DNA of 64,000 nt from Bacillus gaemokensis (GCF_001590835.1 NZ_LTAQ01000012.1:514925-578924); one strand, 5' to 3'; positions 8,187 to 16,886 are shown, counted from the stretch's first letter. Notes: a model not told the origin generated them from the letters alone. Numbers and translations are program-made.

Positions 8187-8975
8187 TTAAGACTTTATCT
8201 CTTTCAACTGACACCGCTTATTAAAGAATGTTTTATAACCAAGTTGTAAAAAGATGATAACAGAAAAAGCTGTACTCCCAGAAATCCCAAGTATAATAGC
8301 AATTTGATACTGAATAGCGGTAAATGGTGAAACACCAGATAAAATTTGTCCTGTCATCATACCAGGAAGGCTGATGATTCCCATTCCAACCATGGAATTA
8401 ATCGTTGGTAAAATGGCTGAATCAAAAGCATCTCTTACAAGTGAGGCGGTTGCTTCTTTTGGAGTTGCTCCAAGCATAAGTGCACCTTCGATATGATCTC
8501 TTTTTGATTTCATATTGTTTAAGAAGTTATTTGCACCAAGAGAGATACCGGTCATGGCATTCCCAATTAGCATTCCGGCGATTGGAACGATATATTGCGG
8601 CGCATACCAAGGGTCGTGTCCAATAATGACAAAGATAAATAATAAGAGCGGTCCGATTGATCCAGCAATCATGGAAATGGCGGCAACTCGTTTTAATTCT
8701 TTTGACATAGGCACGTTTATCCGTTTATAGATGTTAAATATTGCAAATGTAGTAATAGAAGTAATGATAGCGATTGTATAAAATGGATTACTATTTTCAA
8801 ATATGTATGTAAGTACGTATGCGACGAGCACAAGCTGAATGGTCATACGTAATGTTGCGATGGTGATTTGTTTTTCGCGCGGAATTCCTTTTAGTTTTAC
8901 AAGTCCGATTAAAATGATAATGAAAATATATGCAGCGGCAAGTTGCCAAATTTGTAGTTCAATAACGCCCTTCAA
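8187..8975 (-). CDS. fetB: ABC transporter permease, FetB/YbbM (UPF0014) family
   Basis: About 262 residues with 6-7 hydrophobic segments. It contains IATLRMTIQLVLVAYVL, IVPIAGMLIGNAMTGISLGANNF and the coupling-helix region EGALMLGATPKEATASLVRDAFDSAILPTINSMVGMGIISLPGMMTGQIL, diagnostic of the FetB iron-export permease family. The TTG at 8975 with AAAGGA 9 bases upstream is the likely start. It overlaps the upstream ATPase gene by 17 bases, so the two are translationally coupled and form one transporter. Confidence 0.85.
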   Translation of the reverse strand: MKGVIELQIWQLAAAYIFIIILIGLVKLKGIPREKQITIATLRMTIQLVLVAYVLTYIFENSNPFYTIAIITSITTFAIFNIYKRINVPMSKELKRVAAISMIAGSIGPLLLFIFVIIGHDPWYAPQYIVPIAGMLIGNAMTGISLGANNFLNNMKSKRDHIEGALMLGATPKEATASLVRDAFDSAILPTINSMVGMGIISLPGMMTGQILSGVSPFTAIQYQIAIILGISGSTAFSVIIFLQLGYKTFFNKRCQLKEIKS

Positions 8976-9618
8976 CTGCGAGCACGTCCTTTCGAGTAGC
9001 GCCGTTTGTTTTACTAATTTCGATAATATCATCTGCAATTTCTTCTGGAAGCTGTTGTGAATGGGTTATGAAGATAACGGTTTTCTTTTTTTGTTTAGCG
9101 ACTGCAGCAAACTGTTTCATGACGCGCTTTTCTGTTTCAGCATCTAATGCAGAAGTTGGCTCGTCTAATAAATAAACGGGCGGATCCATTAGTAAAACGC
9201 GAGCTAAGGAAAGTCTTTGTTTTTCACCGCCAGATAAGGAGGAGGCATTATCTTCTAAGTCTTTGTCTAAACTAACAGTTGCAAGTGCTTGTTGTAAGGC
9301 ATCGTTAGGCGGGAAAGTTTTTTCGGAAAAACGAAGCCCCATTAGCAAGTTATCTTTGACTGTTCCTTCAAAAATAGGTGGCGTTTGCCCAAGCATCACG
9401 ACTTCGCGGCGCAGTTGAATGGGTGAATAGGACGGAATAGGCATTCCGTTATATTCAATAGAGCCAGCTGTTGGGGATTGTAAATCATTTAGCATACGGA
9501 GCAAGGTACTTTTCCCGCTGCCACTTTCACCGATAATACAGGTGATTTTTTCTTTGTGAATCTCTAAGTAAGGAATGTGTAGGATATCTTTATATGCTAC
9601 GTCTTTTAATAGAAACAT
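8959..9618 (-). CDS. fetA: ABC transporter ATP-binding protein, FetA-type
   Basis: 219 residues with a complete ATPase core: Walker A GESGSGKST, Q-loop VVMLGQTPPIFEG, signature SSLSGGEKQRLSLARVLL, Walker B VYLLDEPTSALDAE and H-loop FITHS. It pairs with the overlapping FetB permease; the Escherichia coli pair exports iron. Start ATG follows AAGGAGAAG. The gene pair is an operon of its own. Confidence 0.88.
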   Translation of the reverse strand: MFLLKDVAYKDILHIPYLEIHKEKITCIIGESGSGKSTLLRMLNDLQSPTAGSIEYNGMPIPSYSPIQLRREVVMLGQTPPIFEGTVKDNLLMGLRFSEKTFPPNDALQQALATVSLDKDLEDNASSLSGGEKQRLSLARVLLMDPPVYLLDEPTSALDAETEKRVMKQFAAVAKQKKKTVIFITHSQQLPEEIADDIIEISKTNGATRKDVLAVEGRY

Positions 9619-9654
9619 AATCTTCTCCTTTCTGATTCTATTTATATCGTAACA

Positions 9655-9684
9655 AAAAACAAGAGCGGAGCGCCCTTGTTTTTA
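9655..9684 (-). terminator. Terminator-like hairpin after yutJ
   Basis: Interrupted inverted repeat ACAAG...CTTGT between the yutJ stop and the fetA start, with a T-run in the leftward direction. Confidence 0.55.
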
Positions 9685-9687
9685 TTC

Positions 9688-10758
9688 TTAACCATTATGA
9701 TATTTATACATCCAAAGAATACCGGACTTTAATAATCTAGGTACACGTCCCATTAACGGCTGATTTGCTAATAATCCGAAGCCATGCTTTTTACCGAGAG
9801 AGCCGAGAACACCTTTTAGTTTAATAACAGGTAGTTCATCAGGCAGTGGTTCATTGTTCCAACGTTTTAATAATATTTGGACAATTTGTTCACCTTGGCC
9901 CTCAGCAAGTTGTGCAGATGGTGCGTGCGGAAGTGAAGCACAGTCACCAACAACATAAACGTGTTCGTTATTCGGAATATTGTGATATTTCGTTAATGCG
10001 ACCCGTCCACTATTATCTTGTTCGACTGGAAGGTTTCGAACAACTTCATTTGCTTGAATGCCAGCTGTCCATACGATTGCATCACATTCAAGTGGTTCAT
10101 CATGGTTGTACACAATGTTTGGTTCTACTTTTGTAATGTTAGAGTTTCGTATAATTGTAACTTTATGCTTTACGAACCACTCTTCTACATATCTACTTAA
10201 TTTCTCTGGGAACGGGAATAGAATGCGATCCTTTCGATCAAATAAGTAAATCTTTAAATCAGAACGGCTTTCACGAAGTTCACTTGCAACTTCAACACCG
10301 CTTAAACCAGCGCCAACAACAGCAACTGTTGCGTTTGGCTCTAAACTGTTTAATTGTTCGTATGTTTTACGCGTTTGCTCAATAGATTGCAGGCTATGCG
10401 TATATTCCTTTGCACCTGGAACGTCATGATACTTGTCTTCACAGCCAAGTCCGATAATTAAATCATCATATTGGATTTCTTCACCGCTATCGAGATGAAC
10501 GGCTTTATTTTCGAGGTCGACATTCGTCACAGTGCCATATTGAATGTTGAGACGCGGATGCTCTGGAAACGGAATGCGAATATGCGTTTCTGAAATTGTA
10601 CCCGCTACTAATGCATAATATTCTGTTTTAAAACAGTGGTATGGTACTTTGTCGATTAATGTCACTTGGACATCATCTGGAAGTTGATTGTTTGGAAGAA
10701 GCCGCTGCAGAATTCTCATCCCACCGTAGCCACCACCCAGTAATACGAGGTGTTTCAT
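9688..10758 (-). CDS. yutJ: NADH dehydrogenase-like FAD protein (YutJ)
   Basis: 356 residues of the type II NADH dehydrogenase/NAD(FAD)-dependent oxidoreductase family: N-terminal FAD Rossmann motif LLGGGYGGMRIL, second dinucleotide motif VAVVGAGLSGVEVASEL for NADH, ATG-like AIVWTAG and the C-terminal FAD motif VYVVGDCAS. It should oxidise NADH at the membrane face and pass electrons to quinone. It is shorter than the Ndh at 37145 and probably its paralogue. Start ATG follows AAAAGGGG. Confidence 0.88.
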   Translation of the reverse strand: MKHLVLLGGGYGGMRILQRLLPNNQLPDDVQVTLIDKVPYHCFKTEYYALVAGTISETHIRIPFPEHPRLNIQYGTVTNVDLENKAVHLDSGEEIQYDDLIIGLGCEDKYHDVPGAKEYTHSLQSIEQTRKTYEQLNSLEPNATVAVVGAGLSGVEVASELRESRSDLKIYLFDRKDRILFPFPEKLSRYVEEWFVKHKVTIIRNSNITKVEPNIVYNHDEPLECDAIVWTAGIQANEVVRNLPVEQDNSGRVALTKYHNIPNNEHVYVVGDCASLPHAPSAQLAEGQGEQIVQILLKRWNNEPLPDELPVIKLKGVLGSLGKKHGFGLLANQPLMGRVPRLLKSGILWMYKYHNG

Positions 10759-11310
10759 GATGGATTACCCCTTTTCTGTTGAAATATCCCCTAATCATAC
10801 AATTATATATTGAAAAAATATTTTGACTTTACTCACTCAAATTATATCGAATTTGTGAACAAATAACAATGCATGAATGAGTACTCTGTTGTACAATAAG
10901 AGGAAAAGTGGAGCAAACTGTTTTAATTTGTCTGTTGAAGTTCTGTATTTAAAATAAACACCTTCTTTTAGGTTGGAGAGAGCGTCCGACGATGGATAGA
11001 AGCGGTCAGTGCCTTTTTTCGCCCCATGCCGTGTGAAACCAGAAGGAGGAAATGAGTGGAGATCTTTTTCTGTTTTCATAGCAGTGATGTGTATGTTGGG
11101 AAATCAAAGTGGATTGGCTCAACTAACCATAAGTGGGGGATGAAGAAAACTCCCACTGATGGAAGCTTCACTTTATATAGAGAAGATCTTTTGATTTGAA
11201 ATGAAACAGTAAAGTAGCTAAATATTTTAGTAAGTGTAATTAAAACAACAAGAAACAGCTTAGTTTTCTTAATTATAGATTTATTTTTTAGAAATACAGG
11301 GGGGATAGTT
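10759..11310. repeat. Intergenic region with one bcr1-sized repeat copy
   Basis: The 552-base gap has no convincing gene. From about 10963 to 11115 it matches the block at 50278-50432 (GATAGAAGCGGTCAG, GCCCCATGCC, a TGAAAACAAAAG-type inverted repeat, TGTATGTTGG). Immediately after, 11112-11178 has GATTGGCTCAACTAA plus a GTGGGGG/CCCAC hairpin and TTCACTTTATA, which also ends the repeat at 33245-33400. The short open frames inside it are not supported. Confidence 0.7.
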
Positions 11311-11550
11311 TTGATTAAGCCATTAATCGAATTTTGTGTAGGTAACCTTGCGAGTGGTTCGCAAGCAGCATTAGAAAAATTAGAAAAAGATCCGAATTTA
11401 GATGTTATGGAATATGGTTGTCTCGGGTATTGTGGCATTTGTTTTGAAGGACCATTTGCACTAGTGAACGGTGAAGTTGTTCAAGGTGCAACGGTCGAAG
11501 AACTTGTAAACAATGTGTATGATTATTTAGATGAAAATCCGATGTTTTAA
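11311..11550 (+). CDS. yuzB: YuzB family protein (DUF1450)
   Basis: 79 residues matching Yuz[23 protein letters not shown], then [27 protein letters not shown]. The single N-terminal Cys and the CLGYCGIC cluster suggest a thioredoxin-like or metal-binding fold; function is not established. The TTG start at 11311 has AGGGGGGAT upstream and gives the family N-terminus. Next to yutJ and yutK, as in other bacilli. Confidence 0.88.
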
Positions 11551-11580
11551 GACGTTGCTAATGAGCAACGTCTTTTTTTC
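11549..11580 (+). terminator. Terminator after yuzB
   Basis: AAGACGTTGCT-aatg-AGCAACGTCTTTTTTT, perfect stem with GC-rich core. Confidence 0.92.
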
Positions 11581-11653
11581 CATCTGTTTCACCAGAGTAA
11601 AAGCTCTCTTGGAGGAAATGCTAACAAAGAATTTGAATCTTTGAGGTGACAGA

Positions 11654-12880
11654 ATGAATATCATTTGGGGACTTGCTGGAATTATCGTTATTCTTCTTAT
11701 TGGATATTTACTTTCAAATAATAGAAAGGCGATTTCACCACGTACTGTATTTGGGGGACTCGCAATTCAATTGTTATTTGGTTTTATCGTGCTTGAGTGG
11801 GAGATAGGCCGAATCATTCTAGAGAAAGTAACGCAGTTTGTGCAAAAAATTATGGATTTTGCGAATGCTGGTATTTTATTTTTATTCGGTAGTTTAGGGG
11901 ATCCGACGAAGATGGCGGGATTTGTATTTGCCTTTCGTGTATTGCCAATTTTAATTTTCCTATCATCAGTCATTGCCATTTTGTATTATTTAGGAATCAT
12001 GCAATGGATTGTTCGAATTATTGGAGGCGCACTAGCAAGGCTTCTAGGTACAAGCCAATCGGAATCATTATCTGCAACAGCAAATATTTTTTTAGGGCAA
12101 ACTGAGGCACCGCTTGTGATTCGACCATATATGCCGCGTCTGACAAAATCAGAGTTATTTGCCGTTATGGTCGGTGGTTTAGCGTCCGTATCAGGGTCAA
12201 CACTTTTTGGATATGCTGCACTTGGTGTTCCGCTCAAATTTTTATTAGCTGCGAGTGTTATGGCGGCACCAGCAGGACTTATTATGGCGAAACTACTGTT
12301 TCCAGAAACAGAAAAGCCGGAAGTACATAAGGCGCATGAGGAAGATACGAAAGATGATGACAAAAAGCCAGCAAACGTCATTGATGCAGCGGCACGTGGA
12401 GCTGCTGATGGGTTATCGCTTGCTTTAAATGTTGGAGCAATGTTAATTGCTTTTATTGCGATTATTGCACTCTTGAATGGAATTGTTGGTGGCATCGGTG
12501 GTCTTTTCGGTTATCCAGATTTGTCACTGCAACTTATATTAGGATATATTTTTTCACCGTTGGCGTTCGTCATTGGTGTACCGTGGACAGAAGCAATTAC
12601 AGCCGGGAGTTTCATTGGAGAAAAGTTAATTTTAAATGAGTTTGTAGCATTCACTGATTTCGCTCCTCATATGGGGAAACTCTCAGAGAAAACAACAGCA
12701 ATGATTACATTTGCACTTTGCGGATTTGCTAATCTCTCCTCTGTGGCCATTTTACTCGGTGGACTTGGAGGAATGGCACCGACTCGCCGCAGTGACATTG
12801 CTAAATTCGGATTAAAATCAATTATAGCCGGAACGCTTGCGAACTTATTAAGTGCTGCAATTGCTGGGATGTTTGTATAA
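11654..12880 (+). CDS. yutK: Concentrative nucleoside transporter (NupC/CNT family), YutK
   Basis: 408 residues with 9-10 membrane segments and the CNT family core: LGQTEAPLVIRPYMPRLTKSELFAVMVGGLASVSGSTLFGY, AAARGAADGLSLALNVGAMLIAFIA and EKTTAMITFALCGFANLSSVAILLGGLGGMAPTRRSDIA. It imports nucleosides with a proton or sodium ion across the cytoplasmic membrane. A charged loop (residues about 218-240, HKAHEEDTKDDDKKP) separates the halves. ATG follows TTGAGGTGACAG. Confidence 0.92.
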   Translation: MNIIWGLAGIIVILLIGYLLSNNRKAISPRTVFGGLAIQLLFGFIVLEWEIGRIILEKVTQFVQKIMDFANAGILFLFGSLGDPTKMAGFVFAFRVLPILIFLSSVIAILYYLGIMQWIVRIIGGALARLLGTSQSESLSATANIFLGQTEAPLVIRPYMPRLTKSELFAVMVGGLASVSGSTLFGYAALGVPLKFLLAASVMAAPAGLIMAKLLFPETEKPEVHKAHEEDTKDDDKKPANVIDAAARGAADGLSLALNVGAMLIAFIAIIALLNGIVGGIGGLFGYPDLSLQLILGYIFSPLAFVIGVPWTEAITAGSFIGEKLILNEFVAFTDFAPHMGKLSEKTTAMITFALCGFANLSSVAILLGGLGGMAPTRRSDIAKFGLKSIIAGTLANLLSAAIAGMFV

Positions 12881-12881
12881 A

Positions 12882-12917
12882 TAAAAAAAGGCCCTTTTCG
12901 CGAAGGGCTTTTTTCTT
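12882..12917 (+). terminator. Terminator after yutK
   Basis: AAAAAAGGCCCTT-ttcgcg-AAGGGCTTTTTTC hairpin. Confidence 0.92.
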
Positions 12918-13046
12918 ACACAATTTGTGTAAGAACGGCTTCTATATACAAGCCGTTAAATATAAGAAACGGGGGACGTTCTTATTGTGTTCCAAAAGCA
13001 TGCATTTTATACTTAAAACAACAAATTATTTTTGGAGTGAATGAGG

Positions 13047-13913
13047 ATGAAACAATTTTCTTTTACAAAAATGCATGGTCTTGGAAATAGTTATATATAT
13101 GTAAACATGTTTGAAGAACAGATTCCGGAAGAAGAACTATCTCTTGTGGCGGAAAAAGTTTCGAATATTAATACTGGAATTGGTGCAGATGGAATGATTT
13201 TAATTTGTCCATCAGAAGTTGCGCCAGTGAAAATGCGCATGTTTAATAATGATGGTTCAGAGGGAAAAAGCTGCGGGAATGGACTGCGCTGCGTAGCCAA
13301 ATATGCGTATGAGCATAAACTAGTAGAAGAGACTGTTTTTACGATTGAAACATTGGCTGGAATTGTAACAGCTGAAGTAACAATAGAAGATGGTATCGTT
13401 ACATTAGCTAAAATCGATATGGGAGCGCCGCGTTTAACTCGCGCAGAGTTACCGATGCTTGGCGAGGGAGAAACACCATTTATTCGTGAAGACTTCCTAT
13501 ACAATAATCATCGTTATGCGTTTACAGCTGTTTCGATGGGAAATCCACATGCGGTCATTTTTGTTGATGATGTGGAAAAAGCACCTCTTACAACACTAGG
13601 CCCAGTACTTGAGACACACGAAATGTTTCCAGAACGAGTGAATGTTGAATTCATTGAAATTGTAAATGAAGAGGAAATGAACTTCCGTGTGTGGGAACGT
13701 GGATCAGGTGTTACACAAGCTTGTGGAACAGGAGCATGTGCCTCTGTCGTAGCGGCAATTTTAAATGGGAAAATGGAACGCGGTAAAGAAATTACAGTTC
13801 ATTTAGCAGGTGGCGATTTAATGATTGCGTGGACAGAAGAAGGGACGGTTCTGATGAAAGGACCAGCCGAGGTAATTTGCCGCGGAGTGTATGAGTACAA
13901 GATAGAAGCGTAA
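13047..13913 (+). CDS. dapF: Diaminopimelate epimerase
   Basis: 288 residues: [13 protein letters not shown] at the N-terminus, first catalytic Cys in [16 protein letters not shown], second in [15 protein letters not shown], and [13 protein letters not shown] between. The cytosolic enzyme converts LL- to meso-diaminopimelate for lysine and peptidoglycan synthesis. The ATG at 13047 is about 9 bases after GGAG; the ATG at 13041 is too close. It is followed 41 bases later by yutM, as in other bacilli. Confidence 0.95.
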   Translation: MKQFSFTKMHGLGNSYIYVNMFEEQIPEEELSLVAEKVSNINTGIGADGMILICPSEVAPVKMRMFNNDGSEGKSCGNGLRCVAKYAYEHKLVEETVFTIETLAGIVTAEVTIEDGIVTLAKIDMGAPRLTRAELPMLGEGETPFIREDFLYNNHRYAFTAVSMGNPHAVIFVDDVEKAPLTTLGPVLETHEMFPERVNVEFIEIVNEEEMNFRVWERGSGVTQACGTGACASVVAAILNGKMERGKEITVHLAGGDLMIAWTEEGTVLMKGPAEVICRGVYEYKIEA

Positions 13914-13954
13914 AGATGTATAATAGAACGAGAGAAGAAAGGAAGGTGGATTTC

Positions 13955-14308
13955 ATGATTAATGTAACAGAACAGGCTGCATATCAAATTAAAGATATGT
14001 TAAAAGATGCTGAAGATGGAGAGAAATACGTTCGCCTTGCTGTACATGGCGGTGGATGTAGTGGGCTTTCTTACGGCTTAGGATTTGAAAGAGAACCAAA
14101 TGAAGACGACACAGTTCTTGAATTTTTCGGTGTTGAATTTGTTATTGATAAAGAAAGTGCTCCGATTGTAAAAGGAGTTAACATTGATTACAAGCAATCT
14201 ATGCTTGGCGGTGGGTTCACAATCGATAACCCGAACGCAATCGCATCATGCGGATGTGGATCATCTTTCCGTACAGCGTCGAATGCTGGTAAGCCGGAAG
14301 AGTGTTAA
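13955..14308 (+). CDS. yutM: HesB/IscA-like iron-sulphur cluster insertion protein (YutM), 3' end supplied by the integrated element
   Basis: 117 residues of the HesB/IscA/ErpA family with all three cluster-binding cysteines: GGGCSGLSY and the C-terminal CGCGSSF. It delivers Fe-S clusters to apoproteins. The ATG at 13955 follows AGGAAGGTGG. The 15.55-kb element is inserted in codon phase at codon 88 or later, and the left att copy restores an intact C-terminus with two synonymous differences from the stranded right copy. The native terminator now lies at 29863, so the mRNA must end in element sequence, perhaps at the hairpin before the integrase. Confidence 0.93.
   Translation: MINVTEQAAYQIKDMLKDAEDGEKYVRLAVHGGGCSGLSYGLGFEREPNEDDTVLEFFGVEFVIDKESAPIVKGVNIDYKQSMLGGGFTIDNPNAIASCGCGSSFRTASNAGKPEEC
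14216..14308 (+). repeat. Left attachment site (attL), 93 bp
   Basis: Direct repeat of 29767-29859 with 91 of 93 bases identical. Differences are at 14275 (a/g) and 14296 (g/a), both third codon positions (ACA/ACG, CCG/CCA), so both encode the same 30-residue tail plus stop. The first 59 bases are uninterrupted identity and may contain the crossover core. Confidence 0.95.
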
Positions 14309-14499
14309 CGCTAGAAAGTGCGTCAAATCAACGTTTTTAGTATCGAGATATTAGCGTGTAATCTTTTCGCAAACATAAAGCGCATAGAGTGAAGGTAAAG
14401 GAATGAGGGCGATAGATAACGTCTGAAATTCTAGCATACACAAGTAACTAAGTGTATCTACGTAACCCTACTGCGCATCTATAAGGATTGATAATACCG

Positions 14500-14549
14500 A
14501 CCCTTCTTGACGGTGAATTACAAAATTCATTCGTTGAGGGGGTTTTTTT
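14500..14549 (+). promoter_or_regulatory. Long imperfect hairpin with T-run over the integrase ribosome site
   Basis: ACCC at the left base pairs with GGGGT at the right around a central GTGAATT-acaa-AATTCAT helix, followed by seven Ts. The right arm GAGGGGG is also the integrase ribosome site. The structure can act as a terminator for the truncated yutM transcript and can hide the integrase start. Confidence 0.55.
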
Positions 14550-14550
14550 G

Positions 14551-15588
14551 TTGGCATTAAAACGTAAGAAGAAGCGAGCCGAGCGCACTACGCACAAGTT
14601 GTACCCTAAGATAACTTTACAGCAAGCGCTTGATATAGCAATAGCAGGTAAAAAAGCAGAGGGGCTGCGAGAACGAACGTTAACGGATTATATCAAGATG
14701 TGGCGATATTTTACCGATTGGCTTAATGAAAATTATTCCGATATAGAGTATGTTAACGAGCTTACAGCAGATATTTTCCGTAACTATGTTAATTATTTGC
14801 AGTACGATGCTATACGTTACGATGGTCACAAGTTTATTACCAATCGAGAAGAAAGAGGTCTAAAAGAAACGACAATTAATATACGGCTGCGTACATATCG
14901 CTCTATGTTGAATTACTTAGAGCGTGAGGAGCTAATAGAGTACAATCCGATGGATAATGTACGGCTGCTGCGTCAAGATGTAGACCTTACAAACTGTCTA
15001 ACAGACGAAGAAGTAAAAGCGGTATTAGCGCAACCTAATCAGCGAGAATATGTAGGTTTTCGAGACTTTGTAATTATTAATTTGCTTTTAGATAGCGGAT
15101 TACGTATTAATGAAGCTCTTAATTTACGAATGGAAGAGATTGACTTTAAGACACGCTTTATAACATTGACAGGCGAACGAAACAAAAACCGTAAGCCTAG
15201 ATATGTACCGATATCAGCATTTGTTGCGAAGCTCTTACTACAACTTATCGAAGAGAATAGGGCGCATTTTAAAACAGACCGTATATTCCTTTCATGCTTC
15301 GGTGAGCTACTAGGGGCGAATCACTTTAATAAGCGTCTAAAGTATTACGCAGAAAAGGCAGGTATTAAAGGTAAGAAGGTAACTGCGCATGTCTATCGTC
15401 ATACGTGGGCTAAAAATATGATTCTAAACGGTTGTGATCCATTTACATTACAGAAAATGGGCGGATGGGCTGATATGCGAACGATGCGCAGATACATTCA
15501 AATGGATACAGAAGAAATACGGCGTAGTCATGACGACTTTTCGCCAATAGCAAAGCTATATCAGCGAGCTACTAAAAGAGTTTACTAA
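14551..15588 (+). CDS. int: Tyrosine recombinase / integrase of the element
   Basis: 345 residues from the TTG at 14551 (GAGGGGG 8 bases upstream). The N-terminal basic stretch KRKKKRAERTTHK probably contacts arm sites. A SAM-like core-binding domain (LTDYIKMWRYFTDWLNE) precedes the catalytic domain. Catalytic residues are visible: Arg in LLDSGLRINEALNLR, HxxR in AHVYRHTWAKN, the GGWADMRT segment and the nucleophile Tyr in MRRYIQ. It would recombine attP with yutM. Expression may be controlled by the hairpin over its ribosome site. A low-usage start and rare-codon-like composition fit transfer. Confidence 0.93.
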   Translation: MALKRKKKRAERTTHKLYPKITLQQALDIAIAGKKAEGLRERTLTDYIKMWRYFTDWLNENYSDIEYVNELTADIFRNYVNYLQYDAIRYDGHKFITNREERGLKETTINIRLRTYRSMLNYLEREELIEYNPMDNVRLLRQDVDLTNCLTDEEVKAVLAQPNQREYVGFRDFVIINLLLDSGLRINEALNLRMEEIDFKTRFITLTGERNKNRKPRYVPISAFVAKLLLQLIEENRAHFKTDRIFLSCFGELLGANHFNKRLKYYAEKAGIKGKKVTAHVYRHTWAKNMILNGCDPFTLQKMGGWADMRTMRRYIQMDTEEIRRSHDDFSPIAKLYQRATKRVY

Positions 15589-15597
15589 AAAGAAAAA

Positions 15598-15619
15598 GTC
15601 CCCAGCGCCAACTGGAGAC
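15598..15619 (+). terminator. Hairpin after the integrase gene
   Basis: GTCcCCAG-cgccaa-CTGGaGAC: 7 of 8 pairs, 9 bases after the stop. No strong T-run follows, so termination is uncertain; it may instead be the first helix of the downstream RNA. Confidence 0.5.
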
Positions 15620-15720
15620 TTAAAACATTCGCATATAACTAAATAACCGACGATACCGTCATTCAGTACCTTCATTTTATCGAAAATTTTCGAGGAATGC
15701 AAGGCTTCTTAAGTGCTGTC

Positions 15721-16105
15721 TTTTTTAGGTACTGCTGCGGTAGAGTCACGACGTGGAAGCCGTACCAAGTCGTTAAATTAAAACACGTAAAAGGGGAGCT
15801 GAACCGCCGCAAACATCAGCGCTACACATTCAACACGCATCCCTTCCACGTGTGTGTAGGCTAGGTGGTCGCTACCATGCGAAAGCAAAAATGCGAGGAG
15901 TGGACGAGCTTTGTTACTACGGTAACAGGGTCTTCGGTAAGATATGTATCGTGGGAAGCTCTACGATATAGAAAGACCGAAGGGTGAGAAATCGCCAAAG
16001 TTGGAAGGGGCATACTTAGAAACCTCAGCAATCGACCGATGCTAGTATCGTGCTTTACCTCTTATTCGCATTGATGATTTTATCTTTGCGAGTAGGGGTA
16101 AGCTG
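15721..16105 (+). ncRNA. Candidate large ornate structured RNA
   Basis: The 658-base gap between integrase and sigma-like gene has no usable open frame but a dense set of strong helices on the + strand. Long-range TGCtGCGGT (15733-15741) pairs with ACCGCcGCA (15803-15811), enclosing ACGAC/GTCGT. AGC-CTACACA (15818-15828) pairs with TGTGTAGGCT (15853-15862). GGTGG-tcg-CTACC lies at 15864-15876, and TGC(GAAA)GCA, a GNRA loop, at 15878-15887. TGTTAC(TACG)GTAACA, a UNCG-type loop, lies at 15912-15927. TCTTCGGT (15931-15938) pairs with ACCGAAGG (15976-15983) around an 11-pair hairpin (15945-15970). A 17-pair hairpin spans 16052-16103. Size, density and phage-element location resemble ROOL/GOLLD-class RNAs; family membership is not shown. 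The 5' and 3' ends are estimates. Confidence 0.65.
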
Positions 16106-16246
16106 CGCCGTTATTTCCTAGACGCTCTCCCTCTGCTAGTAATTTTGTTAACCATAGTCAAGTATAAAATCGAAAATATTAGCCATTGGCGAAGAGTTGC
16201 GGAACGGCGTAGGTAAACATAATACGCAGTAAGGGGAAGCAACATA

Positions 16247-16810
16247 ATGGTAAGCAAAAAGCTAAACGCAGCAGCTATCGAAGCTAAGAGGGATACAGCG
16301 AGAATGTGGGCTATTAAATTGCACTATATGCCGCTAATAGAACGGCTAACATTCGAAAATTGGTACAAGATGAATAATGAAACGCATTTTATAGACGACT
16401 GTTACCGTAAGATTGAATACGCAGTGAGGTCGTTTGATATAAATAAAGGGAGCTTTGATAATAGAGTAAAGGCGCTTATATATCAGAGTGTAAGGCAATA
16501 TTGTGGTAATCGAGGGAATAGGCGTAGAGTATTGCAGCTAGTTGGTGAAGGTTTGGACACAATAGATAAAATAGATACGAATACAGATGTAGAGGAAAAG
16601 GCGTTAGAAGCAATCGTAAGAGAAGAATTTTACGAGAAGCATTGTGAAAGGGAGACCGATAAGCTAATAGTGGATATCGTTTTTGATACGGATTACATAG
16701 AAAATAAGAGTGAAATTGCTAGAAGGTTAGCAGAGAAAACAGGACGTACATTCCATAGTGCTAGAGGCGCTGTGCGTTCATTTATAAGTCGTAAGAGGGT
16801 TGCGTCTTAG
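16247..16810 (+). CDS. Sigma-70-like factor, phage/element type
   Basis: 187 residues. The segment FIDDCYRKIEYAVRSFDINKGSFDNRVKALIYQSVRQY (residues about 48-85) resembles sigma region 2 (core binding and -10 recognition), and ETDKLIVDIVF...NKSEIARRLAEKTGRTFHSARGAVRSFISRKR at the C-terminus resembles a region 4 helix-turn-helix. It could direct RNA polymerase to element promoters. ATG follows AAGGGGAAGCAACATA. It lies just after the large structured RNA and before small membrane-protein genes. Alternative: a non-sigma DNA-binding protein with a coincidental HTH. Confidence 0.6.
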   Translation: MVSKKLNAAAIEAKRDTARMWAIKLHYMPLIERLTFENWYKMNNETHFIDDCYRKIEYAVRSFDINKGSFDNRVKALIYQSVRQYCGNRGNRRRVLQLVGEGLDTIDKIDTNTDVEEKALEAIVREEFYEKHCERETDKLIVDIVFDTDYIENKSEIARRLAEKTGRTFHSARGAVRSFISRKRVAS

Positions 16811-16821
16811 TGGATGATTAA

Positions 16822-16850
16822 TTACATAAATTTACTGTTTGCGGTACAAT
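16822..16850 (+). promoter_or_regulatory. Sigma-A-type promoter
   Basis: TTACAT, 17-base spacer, TACAAT, 37 bases before the start of the gene at 16887. Confidence 0.6.
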
Positions 16851-16886
16851 AAAGAGTAGAATGTATCGGGATAAGGGGGAAATTGT

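Noticed and set aside
10837-11438. Minus-strand frames in the yutJ-yuzB gap
   Set aside because: They are read from the dispersed repeat copy and the opposite strand of yuzB; the same repeat elsewhere (50278) gives a similar spurious frame at 50214-50396.
11986-12495. Minus-strand 169-codon frame within yutK
   Set aside because: Shadow of a well-supported transporter gene; no start signal and no recognisable domain.
15598-16246. Group I or group II intron
   Set aside because: No group II domain V hairpin, no recognisable group I P7/P3 core, no flanking exons of one gene, and no intron-encoded protein.
14309-16246. tRNA genes near the integration site
   Set aside because: No cloverleaf with TTCRA and acceptor pairing was found; the target is the protein gene yutM.
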